DNA of 8,185 nt from ZC4RG29 sp036381475 (lineage in GTDB: Bacteria; Bacteroidota; Bacteroidia; Cytophagales; Cyclobacteriaceae). A program made the translations under genes and the position numbers. The notes beneath the pieces are model-generated. The model was not told the DNA's origin. It saw nothing but the letters and a program-made list of their open reading frames with translations, and searched no databases. This document shows, piece after piece, positions 1 through 6,761 of this stretch (positions are counted from its first letter, which is position 1; the number at the start of each line of letters is the position of its first letter). The stretch covers positions 1-8,185 of the forward strand of contig DASVCT010000088.1 of assembly GCA_036381475.1 (NCBI GenBank), given 5' to 3'.

Positions 1-20
1 GGTATATAAGGTATATAAGG
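1..20. repeat. Short A+T/GG direct repeat at the window edge
   Basis: Two head-to-tail copies of GGTATATAA followed by GG. The G-rich strand is the plus strand here, opposite to the array at 78-168, so the leader holds oppositely oriented members of a related repeat family separated by about 57 nt. The repeat may continue beyond the left edge. No gene is visible in 1-217; the stretch 21-77 shows nothing recognisable. Confidence 0.6.
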
Positions 21-77
21 AGGTAAGGCCAGGAGGGATGGGCACAACTAACATAAGGAATACGCGTGACAAGCAGA

Positions 78-168
78 CCCCCTATACCCCTATACACCCT
101 ATACACCCTATACACCCTTACACCCTTATTTCCTTATCTCCTTATTTCCTTATTTCCTTATTTCCCCC
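78..168 (+). repeat. Composite C-rich repeat array upstream of ftsB
   Basis: The array has two parts. Positions 78-125 contain six C-tracts (C5, C4, then four C3) separated by TATA, TATACA (three times) and TTACA. On the minus strand this satisfies the G-quadruplex pattern of G3 or longer tracts with loops of 1-7 nt. Positions 124-163 are five octamers of CCTTATTT (the second is CCTTATCT), closed by C5 at 164-168. The octamers end 54 nt before the ftsB start codon, so they may lie in its promoter or leader. The block 76-93 is an exact reverse complement of 7854-7871. The repeats are seen directly; their function is unknown. Such low-complexity A+T/GG arrays are common between genes in some Bacteroidota, which is recollection, not a search result. 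Confidence 0.85.
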
Positions 169-217
169 ACACCTCCAATACCATAATATTTGCTATCTTC
201 GTTTAGCTTTTTAGACT

Positions 218-508
218 ATGTTAGACCGACTGCCGAAGATTTTTAGGAATTTTTACTTTCTGACCGGGGTGGCATTCCTCATCTGGATCGCTTTCCTGGA
301 TTCCAACAACCTTATTTCCCGATTTTCGCTCACGTCCAAGCTTAACGGGCTCGAACGGGAAAAAGAATTTTACGAACGAAAGATCGAAGAAGTAGCCAAG
401 GACCAACAGGAACTATTCGGCAACGAGGAAACCCTCGAAAAGTACGCGCGTGAAAAGTACCTGATGAAGCGCGAGTCTGAGGATGTCTTTGTGATCGTTG
501 AGGAATAA
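218..508 (+). CDS. ftsB: FtsB/DivIC-family cell division protein (septum formation initiator)
   Basis: Small bitopic inner-membrane protein of the divisome. In the family it pairs through a coiled coil with FtsL and binds FtsQ/DivIB, linking the early division ring to activation of septal peptidoglycan synthesis. The 96 residues show a short basic cytoplasmic N-terminus (1-11), one membrane segment (about 12-27), a charged heptad-like coiled coil (about 38-66) and the conserved C-terminal block LEKYAREKYLMKR (73-85) followed by EDVFVIVEE. Length and residue pattern match Bacteroidota members closely. The ATG at 218 puts the membrane segment at the expected place; no Shine-Dalgarno is seen, which is normal for this phylum. 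A barrel-protein gene follows after 12 nt. A weak -7-like TATCTTCG lies at 194-201 (5 of 6 fixed bases of TAnnTTTG). The symbol follows FtsB/DivIC family naming. Confidence 0.94.
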   Translation: MLDRLPKIFRNFYFLTGVAFLIWIAFLDSNNLISRFSLTSKLNGLEREKEFYERKIEEVAKDQQELFGNEETLEKYAREKYLMKRESEDVFVIVEE

Positions 509-520
509 AAAAACGAGACC

Positions 521-1075
521 ATGATCAGGACAGCGATGATCGTCGTGCTGCTTACCTCCATCGCAGGGGCTGCATTTGCGCAGGGAGAGGAGAACAGCCT
601 TAAGGATGTTCCCGCTAATGAACGGGTTGTGTTTGGCGGAGGTCTGGGATTGGGTTTCGGCTCAGACCAGGACTACATCATGCTATCGCCGTCGATCGGT
701 TACATGCTCACCCGCAAGTTCATGGCAGGGGTCAACCTGACATACCAGTACAACAACTACAAATTTTACAGCCCGGCCATCAAGACTCATTCATACGGAG
801 GAGGACCCTTCGCACGCTACATGCTTTTTCGCGGGATCTTTGTTCACACCGAGTACGAGTACCTGAGTTATGAATTCCTTGAACATCGTGAAGGATATGA
901 GAGCTTCATGGCAGGCGCCGGATTCATTCAGCCCCTGGGCAACAAGGCGGCGTTTTACTTCCTTGCCCTCTACAACTTTCTTTACGACACCCCTCAGCCC
1001 GGTGAATTCTCTCCATACAACAGCCCGCTCGTTATAAGGGCAGGGATCAGCCTGGGACAGTTTGGGTTATTCTGA
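521..1075 (+). CDS. Small outer-membrane beta-barrel protein, function unknown
   Basis: Predicted exported outer-membrane protein of 184 residues. A clear Sec signal peptide spans 1-20 (basic MIRT, hydrophobic core, cleavage after AFA before Gln21). The mature part alternates hydrophobic and polar residues with many Gly and aromatics: FGGGLGLGFG (38-47), the SPSIGYMLTRKFMAGVNLTYQY stretch around 56-77, GGGPFARYMLFRGIFVHTEYEY (93-114) and a final IRAGISLGQFGLF. The C-terminal Phe is the usual barrel-assembly signal. About 164 mature residues would suit an eight-stranded barrel of the OMP_b-brl type; the strand count is inference. It starts 12 nt after the ftsB stop, so co-transcription is likely, though a functional link to division is not implied. 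No terminator is visible in the 89 nt before the convergent dehydrogenase gene. Confidence 0.82.
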   Translation: MIRTAMIVVLLTSIAGAAFAQGEENSLKDVPANERVVFGGGLGLGFGSDQDYIMLSPSIGYMLTRKFMAGVNLTYQYNNYKFYSPAIKTHSYGGGPFARYMLFRGIFVHTEYEYLSYEFLEHREGYESFMAGAGFIQPLGNKAAFYFLALYNFLYDTPQPGEFSPYNSPLVIRAGISLGQFGLF

Positions 1076-1164
1076 CACAAACCCATTCCTCCGGGATCGT
1101 GGACACGTATAATCGCGGAAACGCAATGGCAGAAATGCGTGGTCTTGGAGGCATCGTCTGCGTC

Positions 1165-2253
1165 TTACAACACAACGCTACTAACGTTAAATCGAGAAAC
1201 CAATCCCTTCAAATCTTCCAGCACTTTTGGGTTAACCGGTACACCGTGTTGCTCGCGGTACGCTTCAGAATCTCTTTCAGGATCGCCCGGTATCATTACC
1301 CGATCATGTCCTTCCGCAGGCGTGGACGAACGAAAACGCCGGATCCAGTTGTCCATGTTTTTCTTGAACTCATCAGCGGGACGGAAGGCATCGACGCGCA
1401 TAGCCCCAAGGAAATGACCAATGCCTTCACCAACGGGATCAGCAGGTGGAGCAAGGAAGGCGACAAAAGGAGGGACCCAGGGGCCGTAGTTCGCGCCACT
1501 CAGCACGGCTGAGAAAATGTCGACTACCGAGCCAAGACAATATCCTTTATGACTTCCGTGCTCATAATCGCTTCCCAGCGGAACCAGCGCACCTCCGTTT
1601 TTCAGCTCATGGGGGTCCATCGACGGGCGGCCCACTTTATCTTGTATCCATCCCAGCGGAGCTTGTTCGCCCTTGCGCTGAAGGATCTCAAGCTTTCCAT
1701 TTGCGGCTGTCGTAGTTGCCATGTCGGCAACAAACGGTGGCTCTTCTCCGGCAGGCACGGCTACGGCAATGGGATTGGTTCCCAGGAGACGGTCGAGTGA
1801 AAAAGTGGGCGCTACCAGGGGACTGGCGTTCGTCATAGCCATGCCAATCATGTCTGATTTCAACGCCATCATGGCGTGATATCCCGCTATGCCAAAGTGA
1901 TTCGAGTTTTTTACCGACACCCAGCCCGAGCCCACGTGCGCGGCTTTCGACATGGCTATTTCCATTGCCCGGGGCGCCACCACGAGCCCTAACCCCCGAT
2001 CGCCATCCACCACCGCCGTGCTTGGTGTCTCGTGTACAATCTTGATGTTGGGTGTAGGGTTGAGTCTTCCGGCTTCCCACAGTCGCACATAACCCGACAG
2101 TCGGGCTATACCGTGAGAGTCAATTCCCCGGCGGTCTGCAGAGAGAAGGACCTCTGCGGCCAGGGAAGCATCGGCATCGCTACAACCGATTTTGGTGAAT
2201 ATTTCGAAGGCAAAGTCTTTAAGTTTCCCCGCAGGATACGTTATTTCACTCAT
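1165..2253 (-). CDS. Ldh family oxidoreductase (malate/L-lactate/ureidoglycolate dehydrogenase type)
   Basis: NAD(P)-dependent 2-hydroxyacid dehydrogenase of the Ldh_2 family (AllD/ComC/MdH type), unrelated in fold to classical lactate dehydrogenase; a soluble cytoplasmic enzyme. The 362 residues are full length. Family signatures in order: RRGIDSHGIARL (41-52, with the conserved His47 and Arg51), VKNSNHFGIAGY (114-125), MTNASPLVAP (140-149), LLGTNPIAVAVP (156-167) with DMATT (177-181), and HGSHKGYCL (232-240) near the cofactor/substrate site. No key motif is missing. The substrate (malate, lactate, sulfolactate, ureidoglycolate and others) cannot be read from sequence, and neighbours give no clue because it is transcribed alone, convergent with the ftsB operon and divergent from the DUF4139 gene. 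The start is supported by family length and by the lack of another early Met. An exact TAnnTTTG element lies 5 nt upstream. Confidence 0.95.
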   Translation of the reverse strand: MSEITYPAGKLKDFAFEIFTKIGCSDADASLAAEVLLSADRRGIDSHGIARLSGYVRLWEAGRLNPTPNIKIVHETPSTAVVDGDRGLGLVVAPRAMEIAMSKAAHVGSGWVSVKNSNHFGIAGYHAMMALKSDMIGMAMTNASPLVAPTFSLDRLLGTNPIAVAVPAGEEPPFVADMATTTAANGKLEILQRKGEQAPLGWIQDKVGRPSMDPHELKNGGALVPLGSDYEHGSHKGYCLGSVVDIFSAVLSGANYGPWVPPFVAFLAPPADPVGEGIGHFLGAMRVDAFRPADEFKKNMDNWIRRFRSSTPAEGHDRVMIPGDPERDSEAYREQHGVPVNPKVLEDLKGLVSRFNVSSVVL

Positions 2254-2258
2254 AGCCC

Positions 2259-2266
2259 CAAAGATA
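2259..2266 (-). promoter_or_regulatory. Candidate Bacteroidota -7 element for the Ldh gene
   Basis: On the minus strand this reads TATCTTTG, an exact match to TAnnTTTG, the -7 element of the Bacteroidota housekeeping sigma factor. Only 5 nt separate it from the ATG at 2253, so transcription would begin at or next to the start codon, giving a leaderless or nearly leaderless mRNA. No well-spaced TTG (-33) is seen upstream, which lowers confidence. Confidence 0.35.
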
Positions 2267-2343
2267 ACAAAGCCGCTCGCAAATCGCGGATTTACAACCT
2301 TTTGGACTCGGATTGCGTCGAATTGAAAAAAGTTGGGTGTCCG

Positions 2344-2376
2344 TTGTGGAATCGACGGTCGCCTTGCGTCTGTTTG
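2344..2376 (+). promoter_or_regulatory. Weak candidate promoter for the DUF4139 gene
   Basis: TTG at 2344-2346 and TCTGTTTG at 2369-2376 are separated by 22 nt, resembling the TTG / TAnnTTTG arrangement with one mismatch (C for A) in the -7 element. It would give a leader of roughly 10-15 nt before the ATG at 2397. This is a weak match in the 143-nt region shared with the divergent dehydrogenase gene. Confidence 0.2.
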
Positions 2377-2396
2377 TTGACCAGCAAAACTGAAAA

Positions 2397-4040
2397 ATGA
2401 AGAACGAAAGAAAAGGAGTAATGGGAACGAATGTGCGATGCGCAGGACGAGCCGTGGTAATTTTTTTTGTATTGGCAGCAGCGTTGCCTGCGTCGGGACA
2501 AACGGTAACAGAAGTAGATTCGAAAATCAGTGAAGTGACGGTATTCCTCAACCGGGCCCAGGTGGTCCGTGAAGTGAGAGCGCACATCGGTGCGGGTAAG
2601 ACTAACCTGGTGATCGGAGGACTGACCTCTGCGCTGGATCCACAGAGCATACAGGTGTCGGGGTCCGGTAACGCTGTGATCCTGGGAATACAACACAACC
2701 AGAATTATCTGGATGAAGGTAACAAGCCACCGAAGCTGAAGCATCTTGAGGATTCACTTGAATATTATGTTACCCGCCTGACGAAAGTCCAGAACGACAA
2801 GGCAATCCTCGAAAAGGAAGAGAAACTTATGGAAGCGAATCAGAAGATCGGCGGTACACAGCAGAACCTTACCGTTGCTGAGCTGAAGGCGATGGCGGAC
2901 TTTTTCCGTGCGCGGATGTCGGACATCGGCGCAGCGAAGATCGACGCAGACGAGCAAATCAAAGATATCAACGAAAAGATCACCCGGTTGAAGAAACAGA
3001 TCGCGGAGCAGCGCGGACTCTTGTCGCGCAACACCAGCGAGATTGTTGTCAGCGTTTCAGCAAAGGCCTCAACGCAGGCCAGCCTGGAAGTAAGCTACGT
3101 TGTCAACGACGCCGGATGGTACCCGGTGTACGACCTGCGGGCCACGGACACCAAATCTCCCGTGATGTTAAACTATAAGGCCAATGTGTTTCAGCAGACC
3201 GGGGAATCCTGGGAAAACGTTAAGTTGACGCTATCGACCGCCAATCCTGCGCAAGGCGGTCAAAAACCTGAACTATACACCTGGTATCTGGACTTCCCGC
3301 GGCCCATGCCGCTGCAGGAAAAAGCGGTTCGCATACGGGGCGCAGCAGCGCATAGGGTGGCCGATACCGCTCAAATGGCTGAATCCGACTTTGAGTCTGT
3401 GGCCAACTATGTGAGCACTATCCAGACCTCGCTCAACACCGAATTCGAGATCGCCCTTCCTTATACAATACCGTCAACGCCAAAGCCGACCGTTGTTGAT
3501 ATCGCCAGCCACGAAGTACCAGCCACCTATCGGTACGCTACGACTCCAAAGCTTGATCGCGATGCATTCCTCCTTGCCCGGGTAACCGGTTGGGAAGCAT
3601 TCAGTCTTTTGCCTGGCGAGGCGAATGTGTTTTTCGAAGGCACGTTCGTAGGTAAGACGTTTGTCGATCCGGCTAACGTACGTGAAACACTGGATGTGTC
3701 GCTGGGGCGCGACAAACGGATTGTTGTGGAACGTGAAAAGGTGAAGGATTTTACCTCGCGGAGGACTATCGGCGCGAATCGACGTGATCGGTACACTTGG
3801 GAGATTTCGATACGCAACACGAGGAATGAGCCGGTTAAGATTATGGTGGAAGATCACGTGCCGGTATCACAGAACAGTCAGATCGAAGTGGCGGTTGACG
3901 ACACGGGTGGGGCACGCTACAACACAGAAAACGGAAAGCTGGTGTGGGAGCTTGCGCTCAATCCTAACGAGACGAAAAAGGTGCGGTACAGTTTCGAAGT
4001 AAAGTATCCGAAGGATCAGGTGATACCGGGCTTGGAGTAA
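2397..4040 (+). CDS. Exported MuiA-family protein with DUF4140 and DUF4139 domains
   Basis: Member of the 'mucoidy inhibitor MuiA' family; molecular function unknown. The 547 residues begin with a signal peptide (hydrophobic core about 19-32, cleavage near ASG/Gln35), so the protein is exported to the periplasm or cell surface. An N-terminal DUF4140 domain (about 44-105) starts ISEVTVFLNRAQVVREV. A long charged helical, probably coiled-coil, region runs about 112-212. The C-terminal DUF4139 domain (about 225-547) has the hallmarks SYVVNDAGWYPVYDLRA (233-249), QQTGESWENVKLTLSTANP (266-284), the SLLPGEANVFFEGTFVGKTF stretch (403-422) and a final KKVRYSFEVKYPKDQ. A second ATG at 2421, just after AAGGAG (spacer of only 2 nt), would remove eight residues ahead of the same signal peptide; either start is possible. 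It is divergent from the dehydrogenase gene and ends 5 nt from the convergent phosphatase gene. Confidence 0.92.
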   Translation: MKNERKGVMGTNVRCAGRAVVIFFVLAAALPASGQTVTEVDSKISEVTVFLNRAQVVREVRAHIGAGKTNLVIGGLTSALDPQSIQVSGSGNAVILGIQHNQNYLDEGNKPPKLKHLEDSLEYYVTRLTKVQNDKAILEKEEKLMEANQKIGGTQQNLTVAELKAMADFFRARMSDIGAAKIDADEQIKDINEKITRLKKQIAEQRGLLSRNTSEIVVSVSAKASTQASLEVSYVVNDAGWYPVYDLRATDTKSPVMLNYKANVFQQTGESWENVKLTLSTANPAQGGQKPELYTWYLDFPRPMPLQEKAVRIRGAAAHRVADTAQMAESDFESVANYVSTIQTSLNTEFEIALPYTIPSTPKPTVVDIASHEVPATYRYATTPKLDRDAFLLARVTGWEAFSLLPGEANVFFEGTFVGKTFVDPANVRETLDVSLGRDKRIVVEREKVKDFTSRRTIGANRRDRYTWEISIRNTRNEPVKIMVEDHVPVSQNSQIEVAVDDTGGARYNTENGKLVWELALNPNETKKVRYSFEVKYPKDQVIPGLE

Positions 4041-4045
4041 GCGGG

Positions 4046-4981
4046 TTACACTTCCACCGCTTTCTTATTCATAGAAGCAAGCACGCCTTCTTTAAGGGAA
4101 TAGGTCGATACGCGAATGCGATTGAAACGATGGGATTCGAGAATGCGCTGGATCAGGCAACACGCAACTACGATCATGTCAACGCGCATTTCGATCATGC
4201 CGGGTACCAGCATCCGTTGTTCGCGGTTTTTGGAAAGCAGCTCATGGTGAATGGCGTGGAATCCCTCAAGGGTTAACGGGGTCTCTACTTCGTCAGGCGA
4301 CTTGTGAATATCGTGTGCTTCGCAGAAGATATCGCTAAGTGTGTCAAACGTGCCGGATGAGCCAACCAGGGTACGGGGATTATGCACTTCGATGGCTTCC
4401 CGGAGGGTTGTCAGTTTTTCGTCGAGGAAGGTATTGAGGGCGCTGATTTCTTTGGGAAGGATAGGATCGTGATGCTGGAATTTTTCGAGCAGGCGTTGAG
4501 CACCGATCTCGACGCTTTCCTTCCAGTAGATCCTGTCGTTGTCGGCGATAATAAATTCAACGCTGCCACCGCCGATGTCCATAATGAGTGATTTTTCCTC
4601 GCCTAGGTGAAGCGCTGAGCGGACGCCGAGATAAATTAATTCCGCTTCGCGATCCCCGGAAATGAGGGTGACGTCGAGTCCTGTGAGGTCGTAGATGGCC
4701 CGCATCACCGATGCTCGGTTTCGGGCGTTTCGCAGGGCGCTCGTTCCGTAGGCGTAGGTGTACGGCACCCGCATGTTATCCAGGGTATTTCGGAAACTCT
4801 GGAGGGCCAGCAGAGCGCGCTGAAGACCATCAGCAGTGATAAAGCCCCTGTTTATACCTCCCATGCCGATTTTTACAGACAGACGGTCGCGATGAATAAT
4901 TCGGTACACGCCATCCCGCTCGTCTGCAATCAGCAGATGAAAGGTATTTGTTCCCAAATCGATTATACCTACCCGGTTCAT
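4046..4981 (-). CDS. Ppx/GppA phosphatase family protein (exopolyphosphatase or pppGpp phosphohydrolase)
   Basis: Cytoplasmic ASKHA-fold phosphohydrolase that in this family removes terminal phosphate from polyphosphate or converts pppGpp to ppGpp. The 311 residues carry the usual motifs: phosphate-1 loop IIDLGTNTFHLLIAD (6-20), GTSALRNARN (79-88), the acidic ISGDREAELIYLGV stretch (107-120) with Glu112/Glu114 as candidate catalytic acids, and phosphate-2 loop MDIGGGSVEF (134-143). A GSSGTFDTLSD stretch follows in the second half. It is the short two-domain form; the C-terminal HD-like extension of the roughly 500-residue E. coli Ppx and GppA is absent, as is usual in Bacteroidota. Polyphosphate versus pppGpp specificity cannot be decided, and no ppk gene lies in the window. 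The ATG at 4981 gives a complete first beta-strand and phosphate loop. An exact TAAATTTG -7 element sits 10 nt upstream. Confidence 0.93.
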   Translation of the reverse strand: MNRVGIIDLGTNTFHLLIADERDGVYRIIHRDRLSVKIGMGGINRGFITADGLQRALLALQSFRNTLDNMRVPYTYAYGTSALRNARNRASVMRAIYDLTGLDVTLISGDREAELIYLGVRSALHLGEEKSLIMDIGGGSVEFIIADNDRIYWKESVEIGAQRLLEKFQHHDPILPKEISALNTFLDEKLTTLREAIEVHNPRTLVGSSGTFDTLSDIFCEAHDIHKSPDEVETPLTLEGFHAIHHELLSKNREQRMLVPGMIEMRVDMIVVACCLIQRILESHRFNRIRVSTYSLKEGVLASMNKKAVEV

Positions 4982-4991
4982 AAAATGTGGG

Positions 4992-4999
4992 CAAATTTA
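4992..4999 (-). promoter_or_regulatory. Candidate Bacteroidota -7 element for the Ppx/GppA gene
   Basis: The minus strand reads TAAATTTG, an exact TAnnTTTG match, ending 10 nt before the ATG at 4981. This would give a very short 5' leader. A -33 TTG at good spacing is not obvious. Finding the same exact motif at the comparable place before both minus-strand enzyme genes strengthens each call a little. Confidence 0.4.
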
Positions 5000-5082
5000 C
5001 ACAATCCAACGATTGTTCCGCATATGTGGCCCATGTTCAGGCTAAAATGGCTGATTTATGGCTTTCATGGCATCTTCGGTCT

Positions 5083-5097
5083 GCTAAAGTCGGGCCA
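5083..5097 (-). promoter_or_regulatory. Weak sigma-54 promoter candidate facing the Ppx/GppA gene
   Basis: The minus strand reads TGGCCC, five bases, then TAGC followed by A. Against the sigma-54 consensus TGGCAC-N5-TTGCW it has one mismatch in each half, with GG and GC at the correct spacing. It lies about 100 nt upstream of the phosphatase start and next to a gene for a sigma-54 activator, which is why it is noted. A looser plus-strand match (TGGCTG, N5, TGGCT) sits at 5048-5062. Either could be chance. Confidence 0.2.
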
Positions 5098-5261
5098 ACC
5101 CTTGCTACCATCCATTGGGCGATTTGGCCACAAAGTGTTGAAAAATGTCTTTCATCGTTGGGGAAAATGTTCCACATTGAATACACGCTATCCCTTGTTC
5201 GTAGAAAAATAGGGACGTTTCCGCTCTGGCATTATTTTTCTGTTCGGTGAATGTCGCAAGG

Positions 5262-5317
5262 CTGCCACGGGGAGGCAGGGGACCAGCAATCCGGTATTAT
5301 TTGCCGGAACCGGGTCC
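5262..5317 (+). other. Hairpin-forming leader region before the response regulator gene
   Basis: Within the gene-free 4982-5351, the last part before the response regulator can fold strongly. GGACC (5280-5284) pairs with GGTCC (5313-5317), and inside it TCCGG (5290-5294) pairs with CCGGA (5304-5308), leaving a 9-nt A+T loop and a 5x4 internal loop. A smaller stem CTGCC/GGCAG (5262-5266 with 5274-5278) precedes it. The main hairpin ends 34 nt before the ATG at 5352 and has no T-run, so it is not an intrinsic terminator; it could be an operator or a leader structure. The rest of 4982-5261 holds no convincing gene, only the promoter-like motifs listed and an inverted repeat GGCCAA-N25-TTGGCC (5093-5098 and 5124-5129). 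Confidence 0.45.
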
Positions 5318-5351
5318 TGACTGAGCGGAAAAAAACCAAACAACTTAGATA

Positions 5352-6740
5352 ATGGAACGAATACTGGTGATTGACGATGATCAGGACATATGCAGCCTGT
5401 TGTCGAGATTCCTGAGCAAAAACGGATACGAGGTGGACACCGCCTCCAGCGGTGCAGACGCGCTGAAGCTGCTTCGAACGAAGAGTTATACCCTGGTATT
5501 ATGCGATTATCACCTTTCTGACATGGATGGCGCCGACCTTTTGCAGCGTATCAAGATCCTGCAGCCGGCGGTCCCTGTAATCATTATTACCGGCTATTCG
5601 GATGTGCGAACTGCTGTTCAAACATTCAAGTATGGGGCATCGGACTATGTCGTGAAGCCATTGCTGCCGGACGAGATACTGATTACCATTCGCGAGGCTA
5701 TTAACAAGAGCAATTCCAAAGGTCAGGCATACAAGGAATCGAGCGAACAACGACGGAGTTCTCCGCGTGAAGATCGGTTCATCGTCGGTACCAGCCCCCA
5801 GGCGGAGACGGTAGAGCGGTATATCAACCTGATTGCGCCGTCCGATATGTCGGTTATCATCACGGGCGACACGGGGACAGGCAAGGAGTACGTTGCGGTG
5901 GCCATTCATGAGCGCAGCCGAAGGGCCGGAAAGCCGTTTGTTGCCATCGACTGCGGGGCGCTCTCCGAGGAGTTGGTTGGCAGCGAATTGTTTGGTCACG
6001 TAAAGGGTTCATTCACCGGGGCGTTTACCGACAAGGCGGGAAGCTTTGAGACTGCCAACACGGGTACGTTGTTCCTGGACGAAATCGGCAATCTGTCGTA
6101 TGAGAATCAGGCGAAACTTCTTCGCGTGCTCCAGGAGCGGAAGATCCGGCGGATAGGAAGTACCCGGGACATCGACATCGACGTCCGCATTCTCACCGCC
6201 ACAAATGAAGACCTTCTGTCCGTGGTGAAAGCCGGAAGATTTCGCGAAGACCTGTATCACAGGCTCAATGAATTCAAGATTGAATTGTCTCCGCTCCGCG
6301 AGCGCAAGGGCGACATTATGATTTTCGCGGAACACTTCCTCAAGAAAGCCAATGCAGCTTTGGGCAAGGATGTCAAGCTCACCAATAAGGAGGTCATCGA
6401 GAAGTTAAGGAACTATGCCTGGTACGGCAATCTTCGCGAACTCCACAACGTCATCAAGCGTGCGGTGCTTCTTTCTCCTGGATCGGAGATTACGCTTGAG
6501 TCGCTTCCTTATGAGATAATTTCACCGGAACCGGAATTTGCCGACACACCGGGTACGGATCATATATTTGAAATGGCGCATCACAACCTTCTCAAATCCG
6601 TCTCGGGTCGCGCCGAACGTCAAGCCATCATCTCAACACTGGAGAAGACCGGTTTCAACAAGACGAAGGCGGCTGAATTGCTAAAGATCGATCGCAAGAC
6701 CTTGTACAACAAACTCAAGGCCTACGAGATCAATCTTTAG
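5352..6740 (+). CDS. NtrC-type sigma-54-dependent response regulator (REC-AAA+-Fis HTH)
   Basis: Cytoplasmic two-component regulator that, once phosphorylated, remodels RNA polymerase holding sigma-54 at -24/-12 promoters. The 462 residues hold three domains. The receiver (about 1-120) has the acidic pocket DDD (8-10), phospho-acceptor Asp52, Thr80 and Lys102. The AAA+ domain (about 143-380) has Walker A GDTGTGKE (172-179), the sigma-54 contact loop GSFTGA (219-224, Ser replacing the usual first Ala), Walker B TLFLDE (239-244), the arginine-finger stretch GRFREDLYHRL (295-305) and WYGNLREL (357-364). The Fis-type helix-turn-helix (about 420-460) has the core NKTKAAELLKIDRKTLYNKLK. All catalytic residues are present. 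No histidine kinase is encoded in the window, so partner and target genes are unknown. It is followed by a strong terminator and is probably transcribed alone. Confidence 0.97.
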   Translation: MERILVIDDDQDICSLLSRFLSKNGYEVDTASSGADALKLLRTKSYTLVLCDYHLSDMDGADLLQRIKILQPAVPVIIITGYSDVRTAVQTFKYGASDYVVKPLLPDEILITIREAINKSNSKGQAYKESSEQRRSSPREDRFIVGTSPQAETVERYINLIAPSDMSVIITGDTGTGKEYVAVAIHERSRRAGKPFVAIDCGALSEELVGSELFGHVKGSFTGAFTDKAGSFETANTGTLFLDEIGNLSYENQAKLLRVLQERKIRRIGSTRDIDIDVRILTATNEDLLSVVKAGRFREDLYHRLNEFKIELSPLRERKGDIMIFAEHFLKKANAALGKDVKLTNKEVIEKLRNYAWYGNLRELHNVIKRAVLLSPGSEITLESLPYEIISPEPEFADTPGTDHIFEMAHHNLLKSVSGRAERQAIISTLEKTGFNKTKAAELLKIDRKTLYNKLKAYEINL

Positions 6741-6761
6741 CCTGAACCTGAGCACGAAAAG

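Noticed and set aside
1099..2080. Several plus- and minus-strand open frames of 80-137 codons lying over the Ldh gene
   Set aside because: They are other-frame shadows of a full-length, motif-complete enzyme gene, with Arg/Ser/Gly-rich nonsense composition.
4892..5250. Two overlapping plus-strand open frames (106 and 87 codons) in the region between the phosphatase and regulator genes
   Set aside because: Their composition is unusual (many Trp, His and Cys), they match no known pattern, one overlaps the start of the phosphatase gene, and the region carries promoter-like and hairpin signals instead.
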